Positions 32,883 through 44,700 of a DNA stretch of 64,000 nt are shown here, in pieces. Under the pieces are notes generated by a model, which saw only the letters and a program-made list of their open reading frames with translations, ran no database searches and was not told the DNA's origin. This stretch comes from Costus lasius (taxonomy: Eukaryota; Streptophyta; Magnoliopsida; Zingiberales; Costaceae), in the NCBI GenBank assembly GCA_027563935.2, contig CM050447.1:76927461-76991460 (forward strand), written 5' to 3'. The first letter of the stretch is position 1. Each line of letters begins with the position of its first letter. The translations under genes and the position numbers were made by a program.

Positions 32883-34560
32883 TAAACTATGAACAAATAC
32901 CATAATTTAAAATGGTCGCACTACTTTTCAATTGAAATTGAAACTTTACTAATTTTGACCCCACAATATCATCACACGAAACAATACAGAGTTGAGGGTG
33001 AACTCGTCCCCTATGGACACGCAATCACATCTGAGTGGTCCCCAATGTCAGCTCGCACACTAGAAACAATTGCTCGTCAACAGTCTGCTAATATTGCATC
33101 TAGTACCCAATCATACCCACGCAATAATAGCACAACCGTATGCAGATAATGATATAGTCTACGAGGTCATCCTCTATAGCACTATATGGATTTGGCACCA
33201 AAACATGTCTGATTGGCACTCCATCACCTCCAGTATAGGTTGAATCATCAACTCATCATGCTAAATATCACAAATGTTGTATAACAAATATAAAATCCCA
33301 GTAATCTGGGATAAGAACGTATTATGCAAAAAAAAACATATAAATCATTCATATCCATGCAATAATGGTAATAGAGTGCAATGGAAGGAACTTGTCATAT
33401 CATAATCAATCATAACTGCTTCTAATCAAGCAGTTGGCAACAAATTATAGAGTACCCCCTAATGAAGCGGTGGACAGTGTAATAAATGACAAGTAATAAG
33501 CAACAGAGTAAATCAATAATAAGATGCCCCCTAATCAAACGGTAGGCACCATGATCAAAGGACAGGAAAGATCTCTACCTACCACTATAGGTCTTACTAG
33601 TCCCGATCCCGTGTCCAATCGAATTCCGCCTGTCCGAATCTACAATCTTTACTCTCGGTACTTATCAATTGCCCATTTTCATCCTTATATTTACCTATAT
33701 AATTATTCATCTATTTTTAATTTATTTTCTTATTTTTCTTTTATTACATTAGCGGGGCTATTATGATCGTTCGTGCAGTTCATTCGTCAACAATGTAGTA
33801 GTAGTTATTACAGCAATCCTAAGCATGTATTTACCTATGTAGTATGTTATGCTATCACATGCGGGGTTCCTTGTAAGACTATGTACAAAGCGGGTTAGAC
33901 ACTAACCTTGTCCACAGCACGTGTGGACACACTACCCACCAGGTTGAACGGACGTCATTGGAAGTTCGCTAGAAAGTTCACTAAAAAGTTTGCCGGAAGT
34001 TCACTAGAACAGTGCGTCTTCTCTAACGCCTGCGACTACCCTTTCTAATAACACACTGCCACACCCCCAAAGCTCATCGGAAGCAAAACAAAATGTTATC
34101 GGAGCTTCACCGGAACTCACTGGAATACATCAAAACCTCATCGGAATCAGTTGGAAATTGCAGAGAACCACCAACACTTCGTCGCCAACTGCGCTAGAGC
34201 TCACAGGTGAGCACTAAAGCTATTCGGGGGAGAAAATGGCATCACCAGAGTTAGGGTCGACGTGCCCCATGTCCAGCCACATCTCACCAGCTGAAGCAGT
34301 GAGGGAAGGGGGGAAAACAAGATTAGAGTTCATCGGAGTTTTCTAAGCTCGCCACCGGTAGTCAAGCTCACCAGATGCTAGCATCCGTCGAGCTCGCCGG
34401 GAGACAAGGAATGACGATGAGATGCGAGAGACACGAGAGGAAAAGAGTGGGAAGCCGGTGAGGAAGAGAGAAAAGGGAGAGAGGGGGCTCGGTCACACGT
34501 GGGAGAGAGAGAAGAGAGTGGAGATGGGATGGGACAAGGATGCCTCATCCCATCAATCTT
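32883..34560 (-). other. Probable minus-strand gypsy LTR/leader remnant; no gene
   Basis: Contains repeated GATGCCCCCTAATCAA-like phrases (33455-33545) and a run of AGTTCGCTAGAAAGTTCACTA repeats (33960-34010). On the minus strand there is a pyrimidine-rich leader (34400-34560) resembling retrotransposon 5'UTRs. Open frames here (80-86 codons) have no domain. The element type could not be settled. Confidence 0.35.
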
Positions 34561-34574
34561 TTCAAAATATTTTT

Positions 34575-35485
34575 TTGTTTTTGTTTTTAAATGTTATAGA
34601 CATAACATAAATGATTCAACAAACTCATCATACAGTAATGTAGCACCCAATATAATTTTTTGTTTATAGTAATTCAAACCCACAAATGGTGTGAACGGCA
34701 TGTTGTACTTGTTTGTTTGAAAGGTTATATCGAAACATACTACATCACCAAAGTAGGTATAATCTATTACAGATTAACCATCAGCCTAAAAAAATTTGTC
34801 ATCTCCCCTAATTTGTTATAAACTTCAATAGCATAAAAAATGAAAGAACTTTAGCTAATATATCCTTCAAGTGCCTAAGAATACCCTTACTTTCCTTACC
34901 ACCTAAAGCTTTTCTTCTACTTCTTTGAATATAGTTGGTATTATCATCTCTTATAAAACCAACTTCGTTATATGAAACCAACTTTGTTATTGCTTGCACC
35001 AGACTGAAAATAATTATATATATAATGGGCCTTCATACCCGATTCTGCCATCTAGAATATAAGTGCACATTGAAAAGATAATATTTTCCTATGATATCTA
35101 AGCATGTGCACCTTATTTGGACTTGTCATAGGATGATTATGGTTTAATTTAGTTTTAGACAATGTCCACACATTATTCTTATAAATTTTAATATCCAACC
35201 AAGTCATGCAATTTGTTCGGATCTTCGAATGTAGTTTATTAGTAATATGTCTATAGTCAGTTTGTCTTTAACCCTTGTTTGCTACAATAATGCGTATGCT
35301 GTTTCAAGCTACTATCCTTTCTACGTTCAATATGAAAGTTCTTTATATTGAACTCCATTACTCTAGCATAGTCATTATAAAATTTGTATGCTGAATCATC
35401 ACTATTAAATATCATACCAACTATGAGAACTTGGGATATAACTTTTGATTTGTCATGTTCCTTACATGCAGATGGGTCCATTTCA
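34575..35485 (-). pseudogene. FAR1/FRS-like (MULE-derived) pseudogene, 3'-truncated
   Basis: Minus-strand frames line up along a FAR1-related protein. VGMIFNSDDSAYKFYNDYA opens the FAR1 DNA-binding domain. It is followed by NNVWTLSKTKLNHNHPMTSP, the His-x-His end of its zinc site, and HMLRYHRKI. NEVGFIRDDNTNYIQRSRRK and SKGILRHLKD form the linker. YFGDVVCFDITFQTNKYNMP and FTPFVGLNYYKQ are the start of the MULE transposase core, whose first catalytic Asp region is D-I/T-T. The reading then breaks off near 34575 beside a retrotransposon remnant. Stops and small frameshifts are present. FAR1 family members are light-signalling transcription factors or transposases. This copy is dead. Confidence 0.85.
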
Positions 35486-35829
35486 TTAGCCTTTCTAGAT
35501 GAACATGTTATATCTTCATCAACTTCCTACAAAAAAATATAATTTGTTAAACATTTTATTTAGCATAATTATAGTGTTGATAGTTCAAGCACTTGACTAC
35601 GTATATACATATCCTTACTAATTTAACATTCTTGGGATCGGGATCAAAATCAACATTGGGCATGTGCGGATCATCACCTAATGACACATAACCTTCATTG
35701 TTTGGTGATCAATTCCCTTTGTCATCTGACGATCACCACCCCAACATCTCAGAACAAGTCATCAGCTTCTTCTGAACCTTTGTCCATGTCAAATTTTATA
35801 ATTCAATAAAAGTTATATTATTACAATTG

Positions 35830-36045
35830 ACTTGAAAATCAACATGTTATATGAAAATAGTAACATATTATACGAAAACATTAATGTATTATATGATAAT
35901 AATCACATGTTATACAAAACATTAATGTGTTATACGATAATAGGCATATGTTATACAAAAATATTAACATGTTATACCAAAACTCTAACATGTTATACGA
36001 AAATATCACTATGTTATACAAAAACTGTAACATGTTATAAGAAAT
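35830..36045 (+). repeat. AACATGTTATACGAAAAT minisatellite (about 10 units of 17-23 bp)
   Basis: Units of the form (A)CATGTTATACNAAAANNNTA repeat from 35840. They create a chance 77-codon ORF of MLYEN/CYTKT words. Similar CGTATAACAT words recur inverted near 36580-36640. Confidence 0.85.
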
Positions 36046-36240
36046 CTATTAAATATATGCAATAAGCTGTTACCGTAGGCAGACTTATAGTTTTGGTTGA
36101 AAAAAAAAGTTCCTCGGAGATAGTAGGAAGTCGTCAAAATCTATTAAATATATGCAATAAGCTATTACCGTAGGCAAGCTTAGGGACTTGGCTGAAAAAC
36201 AAGTTTCTCTGAGATAGCAGGAGGTCCTCGAAAGTCATTG
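36045..36240 (+). repeat. Tandem duplication of 95 bp
   Basis: CTATTAAATATATGCAATAAGCTRTTACCGTAGGCA occurs at 36046 and 36141, followed by related TTGGCTGAAAAACAAGTT and GGAGATAG..GGAGGTC(C/G)TC words. Confidence 0.85.
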
Positions 36241-37570
36241 GATGTAACCTGGACCAAATAACTTAGGATTAAAGTTGGGAGCAAGGGTGAGGTGCGTATC
36301 TCCTCTAAAGCAAGTTCATCGAAGCTCGTCGTAGACCGTTTGAGGTTGTTGATGACAACTTAGAGCAAAAGGGTCGGTGAGCATCGGACAGGATCGGCGG
36401 GCGTCCTCGATTGTCGGAAAGCGTCGGCAACGTCAAGTGATTTTTTTTGTCACACCAAAGTTTTGGCGAATCCCATCGTGAGTGAAGGCGGATAGTAAAA
36501 TTTATACTCCAACCACGATTAGGTTAAAACGTAATATGTAATCGGGTATGTTAATTAGTTGTGTGTAACAGTTAGCTCGTAACGATAATATCGTATAACA
36601 TAAGTTAAAATCGTATAAGGTTTTTGTTATGTGTAAGGTTTTATTGAGATTCGAGGGTATGCACCAAGATTCATAGAGGCAGAAGCGGGTACCTTGTGCC
36701 AAAATTTTTTCGCACGGTGTCGAGTCGGGTGAGGTAGAGGCTTGCAAAGTGAGGCTGTCATTTTGATTGAGATGAAGCCCATTAGACTGGCTGAATTAAT
36801 CAGCCGGAGGTCCACAATTGCATTTGCTGATTTAATTAGCCGGGCAGCCTGAGGCACATGCAGGCGAACTTAAATTCGAGCATATCCTTATATCCATGTG
36901 AGACGGCGTGAAGCCTGTAGGGCACATCACTTTAATGCTGTCCTGTGGATTCATAATGCGCTCTCATCTTTCCTAGTTGCAACTCATGATGTTTCTTTCC
37001 TCTTTCTCATTCTTAGGTTCATGTAAAGGTCAATTATGCTTCTCAGGCACATGAGCTTTGAAGCTCACATCCCCAGGAGAATGTTTGCTAGGGGGCGCCC
37101 ATTCAGGAAAAAAAGGTAATTAACAAAGTTGGAGAAGGGAGAGAAGAGTTCATTCTGCTAGTTTCCAAATGGAAAGGCGTGCTATAGGGATGAGTAAGGC
37201 GTGCAGGAATGTTTAGGTGGACTCAGATGATCTCTACTAAAACCAAGATCAATCTTTTTCTTTTTTGCTTGTAAAATAGGAAGAGAATGCAATCCATGTG
37301 AAGGAAATGTACGACATATATAAATATACATAATTCATACCTTTTGGGTACTTGTGACTGATTGAGCTGCTTAGTGCTCTCATAGCTGGAAGAATCTCCT
37401 ATGGAGTAATGAGACAGGAGGACGATTCAGAGCTGGAGCAGAAGCAGCAGCAGCAGCTAAGAGTGAAAGAAGCCAGATAGATGGATCCTCTTTCTCACAA
37501 AGTGTAAACAAAGATGTTGTGTCATTAACTATTACTGCAAGAACATGAATGTGCTGAAACCTGAATTTCA
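36240..37570. other. Intergenic DNA downstream of the Dof gene
   Basis: Several 60-90 codon frames occur, with no domains and strongly overlapping on both strands. A CAG/AGC-rich run lies at 37436-37460. The part nearest 37840 is probably 3' UTR of the Dof gene. No element ends were found. Confidence 0.4.
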
Positions 37571-37840
37571 ATTTTCTTCACACAATCCAAGGCCTGGTAA
37601 TTTGTTACTGTATTATAATCACTCTTTGAAGCCAACACAAAAAAAGAAGCTTCACAAAAGAAGGTAAAACAAAAAAAAAAGGAAAAAAAAGAGAAGATCT
37701 TAAGAGTTCATGTGCACTCCTGTGCCTTGTGTTAGTCTTGAGAAATAAATATGCAAGCAGCCTTTTGTTACTCACCATCAAAAATCACCAAAATGGAAGA
37801 ACAGTAATTAAGCACAACCAGAATTGTTCCCCTGAATCAA

Positions 37841-39025
37841 TTACCATGAGCCTCCTCCGCCAATCATACCATTCCAGAAGGGAGGAGGATCCCCACCCTG
37901 CCCCTTGCTGCCATTCTCGAGCTCCGGAACAATACTTGTGTGATCAGGTTTCACATCCTCGAAAGGAAACAGAAGCCTCCCACTAGCTGCGTTTAAACCC
38001 TGCACCCTCAGATCACCATACCCAACCCCACCACCTTCTCCTCCTCCGTCCTGTCCACCAATCGCCTCCGCGGTGAAGTTGAGCGCCGGAGCTCTGAATT
38101 CCTGCAGCCCGAACCCAGCGGAGTACTCTGGCAGCTGCATGGGCGCAAACAATGGCCCCAGCCCTGCCCCACTCATCCCGGTAGTCGTGCCTCTCAGCAG
38201 CTCCATGGCGGAGAGAGCGCCGACCGTATTGCTGTGGGGAAAGGCCAGGTTGAGGTCCTGTCCGTCCTGGATTAACTTGTGCGGAGCAGAGGGGATGAGG
38301 TCACCGGCGACCGGTGGCTTCTTGGAGGTTGACGCGGCGGCGGTGGAGAGAGATGAGCGTTTGTTCTTTCTTGAGCCGCCTCCGACGGGGACGTTGCGGA
38401 GGGAGCCGCCCTCGGTCCAGTAACGCCTGCAGGTCTTGCAGAAGTAGCGGGGCTGGGTGAGGCTGTAGTTGTTGTAGTAACAGAACTTGGTGTTGGCGGA
38501 ATTGCACCGGGGGCAGTGGAGGGCTTGCTCCTTGTGCGGCCGGGCTCGCTTCTCTGCACCCTGCAGGGTAGCGGTGGTGGTGGAAGTGGTTGTAGCGCCG
38601 TTGGTGCTGGAGGAGGAAGGCACCTGAAGCTCCAAGGGCTTCACCAGCCCTATCTCCTGAAGAGAAACAAAAACAATATGAACAAACGAATGTACATCAA
38701 AAGAAGGATACAAGAAAATCGCTTTTTCGCACCTTTGCCTTTAGTTAAAGAGGACGAAAAAGGGAGAAATAAAGTGATTTGGTTTCTTCCAAGAATTAAA
38801 GCCAGCGGCGAAAAGAGAGAGAGAGATGACAGGATTAAAGCTTAAAGCCATAAAGAGAAAGAGAGAGATATCTCTGAAACCAACAAACCTAAAGGAGCAT
38901 AAATTTCATAACCACGCATGTGCATCAGTTCATGAAACTCAAAAACAAACCGGAGGAAAAGATGGAGAAATCCAAAACAATTAGAGAGCTGGCCTGAACA
39001 CCTGGTGCCACTGAGCGGTATCCAT
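37841..39025 (-). CDS. Dof zinc-finger transcription factor (Dof4.6/DAG1-like), two exons
   Basis: A nuclear DNA-binding protein expected to recognise AAAG cores. Exon 1 (39002-39025) encodes only MDTAQWHQ. The intron is 38657-39001 (345 bp, GTGTTC..CTTCAG, phase 0), and exon 2 is 38656-37841, giving 279 residues. This start is preferred to the in-frame ATG at 38713, which lies in the intron, because MDTAQW is the conserved first exon of this Dof group. The C2-C2 finger has CPRC at residues 56-59 and CKTC at 81-84 (C-x2-C-x21-C-x2-C), with the invariant [14 protein letters not shown] and [17 protein letters not shown], then a basic GSRKNKR nuclear-import-like tail. The Ser/Thr-rich N-terminal linker and Gly-rich C-terminus ending [11 protein letters not shown] fit Dof4.6/Dof3.7 relatives. 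It is intact, with no lesions. Confidence 0.96.
38657..39001 (-). other. Intron of the Dof gene
   Basis: Donor CAG|GTGTTC and acceptor TTTCTCTTCAG|GAG, with a pyrimidine-rich acceptor tract. 345 bp, phase 0. It separates the eight-residue first exon from the DNA-binding exon, as in related Dof genes. Confidence 0.88.
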
Positions 39026-39470
39026 GCAGATCGTAGCTTCAGACAAGTTGAGACCCAGACACAAGGAGGAGGAGGAGGAAGGGGAGCTTTCACCAGAGAA
39101 TTAAGGAATGCCTTATAGATGGCGGTGGAATGGGGTGATGGCGAGTGGTGGTGGTGGTGGCGGTGGGCGAACTATGATCGAGAGCATTGAGAGAGACGGG
39201 TGTACCAGCGTGCAGAGAGCGATTTCATTCTGCGAATTTTATTCTCGCAGGCGTTATACTTATTCTGCGTTTAAAATAATACGAATTATTTTTTTGGTAA
39301 AAAATTATAAATAATAAAATTCCCCGTTGCGATTTGCGTCGCCTTCTTGTCCATTTGCCGCTTGCCGTGTGTGATTCGACCATGCCGTTTCGGGCGGTGT
39401 ATGGGCGAGGAGGAAATGGCGGTCCGAGGTGGGGTCCGCACGCGGTTGTGACTTTTCTGATGTGGCAGTT
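39026..39470 (-). promoter_or_regulatory. 5' leader and proximal promoter region of the Dof gene
   Basis: Holds CCT/CTT repeats (minus-strand CTCCTCCTCCTTGTGTC just upstream of the start) and a (CCA)n-like stretch at 39120-39165. A possible TATA-like AAGTATAACG lies near 39255-39264. No element was proved. Beyond 39470 the duplicated segment and inverted-repeat element begin. Confidence 0.35.
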
Positions 39471-39473
39471 GCA

Positions 39474-39556
39474 CGATTGCGCATTGCGTTTGCCCGGGCC
39501 CCACTGAGGGATAGGGGGAGGATGGTGATAGTGCCGGGCTGCCGGCCGATGGCGAC
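39474..39556 (+). repeat. Left copy of an 83/75-bp direct repeat flanking an inverted-repeat element
   Basis: Begins CGATTGCGCATTGCGTTTGC and ends CCGATGGCGAC. The right copy (39957-40031) differs by one G/A change and lacks an 8-bp GCTGCCGG. Such a long flanking duplication is far beyond normal transposon TSDs. Confidence 0.9.
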
Positions 39557-39560
39557 GACC

Positions 39561-39953
39561 AGGAATCCTCAGCAGCCGGACTGCTGAAAAATTAAAATTT
39601 TTTCAGCAGCCGGCTTAATTTTTATTTAAAAAATAATCTTTTTAAATTTTTTTTTAAGAAATGATTTATACATTCTAATCTATCTAATGGTATTAATATT
39701 GGAATAGTTTAGATCTATACACAATAAGAAATCACCATAAATATTTCTATATAGTAATTTTTTTTATCTTTTATACTATAATGTTCAAGGTGATTTCTTA
39801 TTATGTATAGATCTAAACTACCCTAATATTAATACCATTGGATAAATTAAAGTGTATAGATCATTTCTATAAAAAAAAATTTAAAAAAAATTACTTTTTA
39901 AATAAAAATTAAGCCGGCTGTTGTTTTCAACAGCCCGGCTGCTGAGGATTCCT
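39561..39953. mobile_element. Inverted-repeat (foldback/MITE-like) element of 393 bp
   Basis: The ends AGGAATCCTCAGCAGCCGG and CCGGCTGCTGAGGATTCCT are perfect inverted repeats, and complementarity continues inwards over most of the element (for example AATGGTATTAATATTGG with CCTAATATTAATACCATT, and ACACAATAAGAAATCACC with GGTGATTTCTTATTATGT). The ends themselves hold small GC hairpins (CAGCAGCCGGACTGCTG). It is non-coding. No standard TSD is seen directly at the ends. Instead an approximately 80-bp duplicated host segment flanks it. Confidence 0.88.
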
Positions 39954-39956
39954 GTC

Positions 39957-40031
39957 CGATTGCGCATTGCATTTGCCCGGGCCCCACTGAGGGATAGGGG
40001 GAGGATGGTGATAGTGCCGGCCGATGGCGAC
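39957..40031 (+). repeat. Right copy of the flanking direct repeat
   Basis: CGATTGCGCATTGCATTTGC to CCGATGGCGAC, immediately right of the inverted-repeat element. Confidence 0.9.
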
Positions 40032-40039
40032 TACCCTCC

Positions 40040-41160
40040 GCTAAAACTCGCACCGGCTGCGGCCTGCTCTTCCCTACTATCCTTCGTTATTTTGTATTTT
40101 GATTTAATAAATAAATAGAAAATTTTATTGTAATTAAAATGTCAAAAGTTACCGTTAGTTAAATTGGTAACTACCTTTATTTTTTACACCAAGGTCGAGT
40201 TAAATCTCACCTTCGTCAATTTATTATCTATGCAAAAAAATTAAGTTCCATTTTTTATACTCCACCTAATAACCAAAAAAATAATTGTCATATTTACTTA
40301 GACGAAAGTAAAATGAGAGAGAAGGGAAAACAAAAAGGAGAGAAATAGGGTTGTGTGAAAAGTCCAGTGTCCAGTGAACGAGAGTCGAGGAAGAGAGGAG
40401 TCGGCAACAGCAGTGAGCGTCCAAGGCAGCTGGCGAGCAGCATCTAGCTGGCAAGGTAGCAACTTTGAGCAAGCTAGCGAGCAATGACGAGTGGGTGAAG
40501 TGATGACAGTGAACAGGCGAGCAAGCCACAGCGAGTGGGCAAAGTGGTGACTGTAAATGAGTGAGATAGTGGTGGCAATGAGAGAAGGCAATAGCATGGA
40601 GACAATCAATTTTCTGCCCAATTTAGGCATATCAAAAAATAAAGAAAAATTAGATGAGTTTCCTTCTAATTTTTTTTTCACCATTTTCTGCTCATCGTTC
40701 GCTCCTTGTCCCCATCGGTGAGACGTTCGCTTGCTCCCTCCCCATCCCTATCAGCTTGCCTACTCACTCCTCATCCCCATCGACTCGTTGTTTGCCTACT
40801 CGCTTCTTGTCCCTGCCGCCTCACCTCTCGCCTGCTCGTCGTTCGCCGTTACCTACTCATCGCTCATCGTCAAGCATCCCCTACCATCCATCTGCTCTTC
40901 CCTCTACGCACAGCGCTCATTGCTCATCGTTCATCAGCCTTGCTCCTCCCTCCCCTAGTGCCCGACGTTCGCTGCGTTCCGCTCCCTCTCTCTAGCACCT
41001 AGCGCCCTCCTTCTCTCCTTTGGCGATGACCTAGCTCTCGCTCCATTGAGATGATCATATGTATTGCACATGATTTATTTTTATTCTTCTTTTTTTTTTC
41101 TTTCCTTCCCCTAAATCCTTTCTCCCTGATTTCCTTCAAGGAAATAGGGAATGCTAGTTA
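40040..41160. repeat. Low-complexity region, GAGCGAGCAAG-rich then CTCGTTCGCC-rich
   Basis: The left half (40370-40560) is rich in GAGC/GCAAG/GAGTGG words. The right half (40690-41000) is rich in CTCATCGTTCGC/CCTGCTC words, roughly the opposite strand of the first. The margins are A/G-rich and T/C-rich (40310-40350, 41085-41135). This may be another large foldback element with a GC-rich core. Three overlapping frames of about 75-113 codons in the right half all arise from the repeats. Confidence 0.4.
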
Positions 41161-41332
41161 TGAGCATAATGTTTTTTTTTTTACTTTTAAGCACTCAAGT
41201 TGACTCACTCAAAAGCTTCTAGACTAGTGCATGAACTTATTTTACTAAATGCAAGCCATTTATCTAATGCTATTACATACAAGGCCTAGGGCTAACTCAC
41301 AAGAATCCAGAGTTCATGCACAAAATCACCAA

Positions 41333-41720
41333 CATTGAAGACCGAGATTCAACATTACAAGAATTCAGGAAGAAGACTAGCTTAATCCCAGCACAAAATC
41401 ATGATAGATAGATTGTTTCCAGACTCAAGAAGAGAAATAGCGTTAATTCAATAATTAATTTATTTGTTCATTCCATATGAAGAAAGGCTCTGCTAAGAAT
41501 GTATGGATCTGTTTCCATCTTTCTGTGTGTCACACGCATTATTATGTATTCCGCGTTCATATAGTTTCACAATTGTATATATGACACACGCATTATTATG
41601 TATTCCGTGTTCATATAGTTTCACAATTGTATATATGTGTAAACTCTGGATGAAATAAAGTGTGTGAAAATATTTTCTTCTTCCTTCGCCACCAATTGGT
41701 TTTCAATCCATCTTTTAACA
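41333..41720 (+). repeat. 5' LTR of the old Copia element, with an internal 53-bp duplication
   Basis: The stretch CACACGCATTATTATGTATT..CACAATTGTATATATG occurs twice in tandem (about 41528-41635), while the 3' LTR has only one copy. The duplication is therefore younger than the insertion, or was lost from the other LTR. Confidence 0.9.
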
Positions 41721-41731
41721 TGGTATCAGAG
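41721..41731 (+). other. Primer-binding site of the old Copia element
   Basis: TGGTATCAGAG directly follows the LTR end TTTTAACA. Confidence 0.93.
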
Positions 41732-41776
41732 GAACTTGGCTGAAGGTTTTTTTTATCTTTTTCTCATTCACCACAC

Positions 41777-44700
41777 ATGGCTGAGAAAATAGAAAGGAAT
41801 GAAATCATTCTCTTCAACGATCCTAATGATCCATTTTTTCTCCACTATTTTGATCAACCTGGGCTTGTACTTGTGACACAACCATTAGATGGAAACAACT
41901 ATAATACTTGGAGTCAAGCCATGCTTATGGCTCTCAACATCAAGAACAAGGAGGGCTTTGTCAATGGTAAAATCAGCAAACCGTCTAAAGAAGCTGCTCC
42001 CCAACTTCAACAATGGACGCATTGTAATAACTTGGTAAAAGCTTGGCTTTTTAATTCTATTTCTCAAGAAATTGGAGCGAGTATTTTATATAGCGAAAGT
42101 GCCCATGAAATCTGGTTAGATCTGAAAGATAGATTTTCTCGCACTAACAATGTTCATCTTTTCCAAGTTGAGGAAGCAATACACAATTGTAAATAGAGGA
42201 ACATGACAGTAGGAAACTACTACACCAAGCTCGAAAGTTTGTGGGATGAACGTGATGCCCTTCATAATATTCCTAGCTACACATGTGGAGTTATGGAGAG
42301 CATCCTTCAATTCTAGCAAAATCAGAAGACTATTAAATTTCTCATGGGACTTCATGATGATTATATTAATGTACGGGGACAAATTTTGCTAATGGACCCA
42401 CTTCCCTCTATCAACAAAGTTTACTCGCTTGTGCTTCAAGAAGAGAAGCAACGAGAGATGATGAACAGAGATGGATCTATGGATAGAACTCTTGCCAAAA
42501 CATTTGCACTTACTGCAAGAACTAGCACAAGAAAGCCTAAGAAGAATTACATACTCAAAAATCAACAATTGAAGTGTGGAAAGTGTGGTCGAGTTGGTCA
42601 TGCCTTAGAAAATTGTCACAACCATCTAAAGTATGATTATTGTGGACTTCAAGACCACACAAATTAATTTTTGCATAAGACTAAGTAAGGGAAACAACAC
42701 GTACAAATACAAAAATAATTCCTACAGAGCCAATTAGGCTGAAGCAAATACGTCATTTGCCCTCACTACAGATCAATATCAAAATCTCATTACTCTTCTA
42801 AATGAGAGCAACACAAAGACAACTGCAAATCAGGTTGAAACCAATTTCACTGGTACAATCTTTTGTGCTCATGTTGATAACAAAAACATGAATTGTTAAC
42901 AACAAAATATCATGTTAAAAATCATCTGGTTCATCTTCCTAATGGAGCAACTGCCCCTATTACGTACATTGGAATTGTTCAATTCCAAGACTTCATTCTT
43001 CAAGATGTTTTATGTGTTCCCTCATTCAAACTGAATTTAATCTCAGTTAGCAAGCTTTTGTGCAATCCTTCTTATGTTGCCTCCTTCGCCAATAAAACTT
43101 GCATGCTGCAGGACCGACAATCGAAGAAGATGATTGGGAAAGGAACTGAGCGAGAAGGTCTCTATTATCTAGACATGCCTCAATAGTCTACAAGCAACAA
43201 CATTGGATTGTCAAGGCATTCTTCATCAAATCTTTAGCATCAAAGACTTAGACATCCATCTACTAATATTTTCACCATGTTATCTTATAGTATTGTAGAT
43301 TTAACTTCTCAAAACAATTGCGATTGTTTGATTTGCCCTTTGGCGAAACAAAGTCGATTGTCTTTTCCTATGAGTACTATTCGAACTAAGGCCCCATTTG
43401 AGATTATTCACACTGACATTTGGAGAGGATACAATATTCCTTCAATAAATGGAGAAAGATATTTTCTTACTATTGTTGACGATTTTATTCGCAGCACTTG
43501 GACTTATTTGATGCGCTATAAATCTGAAGCTCGACAATGCATTATAAGATTCATCAATCTTGTCAAGACTCAATTTACATCTAATGTAAAAAATCATACG
43601 GAGTGACAATGGAGCCGAATTTGTCTTAAACGACTTTTATTCAAGCAAAGAGATCATCCACCAAACTACTTGCATGTCTACTCCGCAACAAAATGGAGTA
43701 GCTGAGAGGAAACATAGGCACCTCCTCAACATGGCTCAAGCACTGTTATTCCAAGCGAGTCTTCCAAAGATGTTTTGGGGAGATGTTATTCTAACAGCTA
43801 CATATTTGATTAACAGAACTCCAACACCTTTATTATAAGGAAAAACGCCGCTAGAATTGTTGCTCGGAAAACCACCTGCCTACAATCATCTTCAAGTTTT
43901 TGGATGCTTGTGCTTTGCCTCCACACATTACCAACATCTCAACAAATTTGATCCCAGAGCCACTCGATGTATTTTCCTCGGATATCCATACGGACATAAA
44001 GGTTATCGTGTCTTCAACTTAACCACTAAGAAGGCCATTGTTTCTCCGGACATATCTTACATTATCTTCCATAAAAATATATTTCCATATGCTTCATCCA
44101 ATGCAAAATCATTTCCAGAATTAAAATGCTCATTATTGACTCAAAATGATGCGACCTATCAACTCATCAACAGTGAAGTTTTTTCCTTTTGATCATCAAT
44201 TTGGAAGAAACGATCCTGCTGCTATATTAGAATCTTCATCATCTATTGAATGAGACAATTTAAACTCTTTAGCAAATGATGAAGTGGTCTCATTGCGACA
44301 AAAGCGAGCCACAAGAATTTTTAAGTACCTGGAAGAGTATCAAGTTGAGGCATCCCTTCCTTCCAGAACTAATTCATCTTCAAACTTAATAACTACAAAA
44401 GGTATGAATGCCAAATATCCTCTTAGCAATATATTATCATATGAAAATTTATCTTCTAGGCATCGGGCATTTGTTACTTCACTGTCCAATGAAAAGGAAC
44501 CATCAACATTTGAAGAGGCCAACACAAGCCCAAAAGGGTGTGCAGCTATGCAGGACTTGAAGCATTTGAGCTAAATAAAACTTGGTCATTACAACAACTG
44601 CCACCCGGAAAGAAACCAATTGGGTGCAGATGGATATACAAAATTAAATATATATCAAATGGGTAGATTGAATGCTATAAGGCCAAGCTGGTCGCAAAAG

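Noticed and set aside
38657..38713. Upstream in-frame ATG giving a longer 290-residue Dof protein (start at 38713)
   Set aside because: The extra 19 residues come from the intron. A good acceptor at 38657 and the conserved MDTAQW first exon at 39025 fit the Dof family better.
40654..41002. Three overlapping Ser/Pro-rich ORFs
   Set aside because: They arise from a CTCATCGTTCGC-type low-complexity run and are open in all three frames.
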